From contig JAOWCC010001501.1 of NCBI GenBank assembly GCA_030867875.1, forward strand, positions 30,338,792 through 30,402,791: DNA of 64,000 bases. Direction: 5' to 3'. The notes beneath the pieces were generated by a model, which worked only from the letters and a program-made list of their open reading frames with translations, ran no database searches and was not told the DNA's origin. Source of the stretch: Actinernus sp. WN-2022. Lineage: Eukaryota > Cnidaria > Anthozoa > Actiniaria > Actinernidae. The position numbers and the translations under genes were made by a program. The first letter of the stretch is position 1; each line of letters starts with the position of its first letter. Positions 60,674 to 64,000 of the stretch are shown here, piece by piece.

Positions 60674-62841
60674 ATCATACATTTCTGCCGTCGGAATCGG
60701 CAATGATAATGGCAGAAATGTTTATTTTGACGGCACGTGAGTAGCACGTGAGGATGAAGCAGTGTGTCAAGGGAGTGACTATATATAGTGTAATATAGCA
60801 TGTGAAAAGCACTCTAGCCAGCTCCCAGTAGAACGCTTATTCAACGTTTGTCGAGTTTTCACGATGGGGGAACCTACTTCTGATGTGTCGTCTCTTATTC
60901 AAGAGCAAATAAGCAGGAATAACCAATCTCTTCTAGCCTCCATGCAGGTCATGATGGAGAATTCAATTCAGCAAATTAAGAGAGCGTCCTCGGAAGCAGT
61001 CGATACGCAGTTAACTGAGAGATTAAGAAGCTAAAATATGATGAACCGCGAAAATTCAAAAAGAAAGCCAACGAAGATCAATATAAATTCAATTCCAAGG
61101 TCATTGATTCGTTGACTGTTGCCAAGAAACATATCAAGAACAACTCAACAGAAAATGGGTTGGAAGAGATCAAAAAAGATATATTTGAAGAGGGCTTCTG
61201 GCAAGGGCTCTCAAAGTCTAGTGATGAGGAGTTACAATCTCTAGCAGAAAGAATGAAAGACACAGTCCTAGAATCCAGAGCTTCGGGTACCGTTACTGCA
61301 TACCTTAGAAGTTTGAGGAGATGGAAGAAGTTTACCAAAGATCATCCGAGCCTCAGTTATTTCCCAGCTCAAGCAATTCATGTATTTACAGCATTTAATT
61401 GAATCAACCGAATCTCATCATTCTGTAGATTCCGCTTTCTACGCAATCAAATGGGCTCATAATATCGCTGGTATAACGTCGCCTACAGAGGACGTTATTG
61501 TTAATATGATGAGAGAAGGGGCGAAACGAATACTAGGTACTAGGAAAGTTAAGAGGAAAGAACCCCTGAGCTTAGATCATTTGAAGAAAATGATTTCAAA
61601 TGCAAACCTTTATAATTTATTAGATCTCAGGAATATGTGCATGTATTCACTTGCTTTTTCCGCCCTTTTACGTGCGGACGATCTTATCTGCATTAGGAGA
61701 AACAATATCAAGTTTTACCCAAGTTATATGACAATTGAGATAGAAAAGAACAAGAATGATCAATTGAGGGAAGGGAATATAATTCCCATCATCGATTCGC
61801 CATCTCCATCTTCTTCGGTCAAATTACTTAAATTGTATTTATCTAGCTTTGATATATCTTCGGATAATAAGAAGTTTATTTTCAGACCTTTAACTAAGCA
61901 TAAATCTACTCATCGTTTAGTTGATACTGATCGTCATATTAGCTACCCTACTTTTAGAGAAGGACTGAAGGCCAATTTGGCTTCAATAGTGGACGATACC
62001 TCTGCGTATAGTACACATTCGCTTAGATCAGGTGGGGCCACACTAGCTGCAAACTCGGGTATAGATGATCGCATTATTCAGAAACATGGCAGATGGAGAA
62101 CATCAACATCTAAAGATATGTACATTTTAGACGACATTTCGAAGCAATTGGAATTAACCAAACACTTGCAATGAATAGTTCGCAATACGAACAATTTTCT
62201 CACCAGTCAAGCCCTAACATTTAATAACTCTAAATATTTGCAGTGGGCACTGCATGAGGAGCGCTGGCGACAAATCCAAAATAAACAGGAGTTCTCCTGA
62301 ACTGGTTGAGTGTTTTGATACGAAGTGAAGGCAAAATTCATACATTTCTGCCGTCGGAATGTAATGATAAAAGGCAGAAATGTTTATTTTGACGGCACGT
62401 GAGTAGCACGTGAGGATGAAGCAGTGTGTCAAGGGAGTGACTATATATAGTGTAATATAGCATGTGAAAAGCACTCTAGCCAGCTCCCAGTACAACGCTT
62501 ATTCAACGTTTGTGGATTTATTTTAGGGCGATCAAAGTATTTATTTAAATGTTCAGAGCTAGATGATACCATAATCTTTATTAGGCTTTTAACCTCCAAG
62601 AGCATTGCTGCAGCAAGGGTTGGAGAACACGTTCCAGAAATTTTCCCACAGGGTTTCCTGGTTTTCGTGTCCGGCTCAGCATGACGTATTGTAATTTAGG
62701 AAGTAAGAGACAGAATATAGAATGTCTAATTGTTAAATATTTGCAGTGGGCACTGCATGAGGGGCGCTGGCGACAAATCCGAAATAAACAGGAGTTCTCC
62801 TGAACTGGTTGAGTGTTTTGATACGAAGTGAAGGCAAAATT
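60674..62841 (+). mobile_element. Tyrosine-recombinase element with split direct repeats (Ngaro/DIRS-like)
   Basis: Repeat A occurs at 60674-60852 and 62338-62513, repeat B at 62232-62338 and 62735-62841, giving the order A1, coding region, B1, A2, B2. That split-direct-repeat layout characterises Ngaro- and PAT-type YR retroelements. The coding region holds only a coiled-coil/recombinase frame, with no reverse transcriptase or RNase H visible, so the copy is either internally deleted or a non-autonomous type. Confidence 0.75.
60864..62174 (+). pseudogene. Tyrosine recombinase gene of the YR element, broken by frameshifts
   Basis: Three consecutive frames make up one gene. 60864-61034 is a coiled-coil N-terminus; the frame changes at a GAGAGA stretch near 61015-61025, consistent with a 2-base gain. 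61024-61402 then continues to a stop near 61402, and 61380-62174 gives the recombinase core. The core shows ALLRADDLICIR (first Arg), HSLRSGGATLAANSG (His, second Arg), KHGRWRT (second His/Trp region) and DMYI (nucleophile Tyr). These residues of the R-H-R-H-Y set are intact, so decay affects the reading frame, not the active site. It would cut and rejoin DNA circles during integration. Confidence 0.75.
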
Positions 62842-64000
62842 AGTTTGTTTTGACGCTGTACTGCTGAGCTTGAAAGTGCCGATAAGGAACCGTTGCTAAT
62901 TTACTAATATCATGCATGTTACGTTACGACAATCTTGATTGGCTTACACAAATAATCGGGAATGGAATGTCTGGCTGGTGAAAGCAGCCATTAGTGGATA
63001 ACCAATCACACTGCAAAATGAAAACAAAGGCATTCCAACTTACGGTTATTTGAGCCAATCAGTGTCTAGTACAATACAACAGCATTTCAACTTTCGTGTG
63101 TATATGCTAGGATGCTTTATTTTCGTTTTGCAGTGTTTACTTCCCGTTGTCTTAGTGGCCCACGTTGCAGTCACACCGCGGTAAACATCAGGCGCATGCG
63201 CTCTTGACGAGCCGGTCGCGCGCGCGTCTCCCCAGTTTCCCGCCGAAACTAAAAAAAATTGAAGCAATCACCCCTGTTAAGCACGTACTACACGTATTTA
63301 TGTTAAATGTTTCGCGAAAAACAAGAAAACTACTTGATACAAGTTAAGCCGAAAAATTTAGTTCTTAATTTGTTTACTAAAAATGTTTAAGACCTCGGAA
63401 ACTTGTATTTCAACTCCAGAGCCTTCGTTCGGTCAGCGGAGTATACCCTTTTGCCGCGGTGCACACAGCGGTCAAACGTCTGCGCGAGCGTATTACGGTC
63501 AGTCTGGTGAGATTTCCCGCGCAAAATTTACCTTAAAACATATTACAGTGAACTTCTACCCACCAAAGTTAAGAAAAATACGTGAAAGTTAAGCTTTTTA
63601 TTTTCACAGTCGACGGGAAATTGAACAAAATTCAAACTGAGTTTACCAAATTTTTTCGTCATTTACCAAAAAAAGTTCTCAAGGTTTGAACACGGGTGTG
63701 CGAACAGTGACGCCGCCGGGTCGCTTTGAATTTGTTTTGGAATATGTTGTTGTTGCAAGACTTTTGACGCATGCGTAGACGTTTGACCGCTTTGTGGCCG
63801 CGGTGTGGATACAGTGGTTGCTCTCTAAAAGGCGGATGATGTCCGCTATTTTTAGCTTTTCAAAATCGCATTTTTTTAAATAAATAATGGTCTAGTTTTA
63901 TTAAAAGCTTCACTATTAGTAAAATAAACCAACAGAATAGCATATTGGACAATGGATGGACATGCTGGTTACGATTACAACAAATGTGAAAACGTTGCGG
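62842..64000. other. No gene recognised
   Basis: Short inverted words (for instance GCGGTCAAACGTCTGCGC near 63470 and GCGTAGACGTTTGACCGC near 63775) suggest one more foldback element of about 350 bp. Otherwise nothing assignable. Confidence 0.4.

Overview
This is animal genomic DNA: spliced intron-rich genes, many short inverted-repeat transposons, and abundant TACATGTA-type words. The repeat families and compact mitochondrial genes suit an anthozoan cnidarian, probably a stony coral, but that is an inference. Two conserved nuclear genes for mitochondrial proteins lie head to head. PDSS2 (minus strand, 3 exons, 5063 down to 2775) encodes the second subunit of the polyprenyl-diphosphate synthase for ubiquinone. 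MRPS9 (plus strand, 15 exons, 5519 to 49993) encodes mitoribosomal protein uS9m. Every intron boundary in both models is GT-AG and every phase joins in frame, giving 399 and 449 residues.

Intron 7 of MRPS9 carries a 16.3-kb Maverick/Polinton-type virus-like element (19199-35543) with all its reading frames open. It has about 291-bp terminal inverted repeats that are nearly identical, and a 5-6 bp target duplication (AATGT/A). Left to right it holds: an F-box/ankyrin-like gene; a Cys-rich gene; a hairpin; a TFIIB-like factor; two minus-strand genes (membrane protein, candidate penton); a large conserved protein; a membrane protein; the candidate major capsid protein; a packaging ATPase; four small genes; a tandem repeat; a second, inverted copy of the hairpin; a DDE integrase; and a protein-primed type B DNA polymerase. 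Two kinds of upstream sequence are visible. One, shared with the inner TIR edge, precedes the F-box, Cys-rich and polymerase genes. The other, rich in TATA/ACGTATA and partly bidirectional, precedes the capsid-module genes and the TFIIB-like gene. An early/late switch run by the element's own TFIIB-like protein is a testable idea. I recognise no adenain-type protease.

The rest is repeat-rich host DNA. 1-2770 holds LINE and hairpin relics. 5928-7991 is a 2-kb foldback element with a 7-bp duplication. 14924-16580 is a 20-bp minisatellite. 46365-46790, 47630-48195 and 57734-58640 are other tandem arrays. 54342-55825 is a palindromic element inserted with a 9-bp duplication into a second repeat whose empty-site copy lies at 43170-44185. 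59198-59400 is a relic of another Maverick-like polymerase. 60674-62841 is a tyrosine-recombinase element with split direct repeats like Ngaro/DIRS retroelements but no visible reverse transcriptase. I find no further host gene after 49993.
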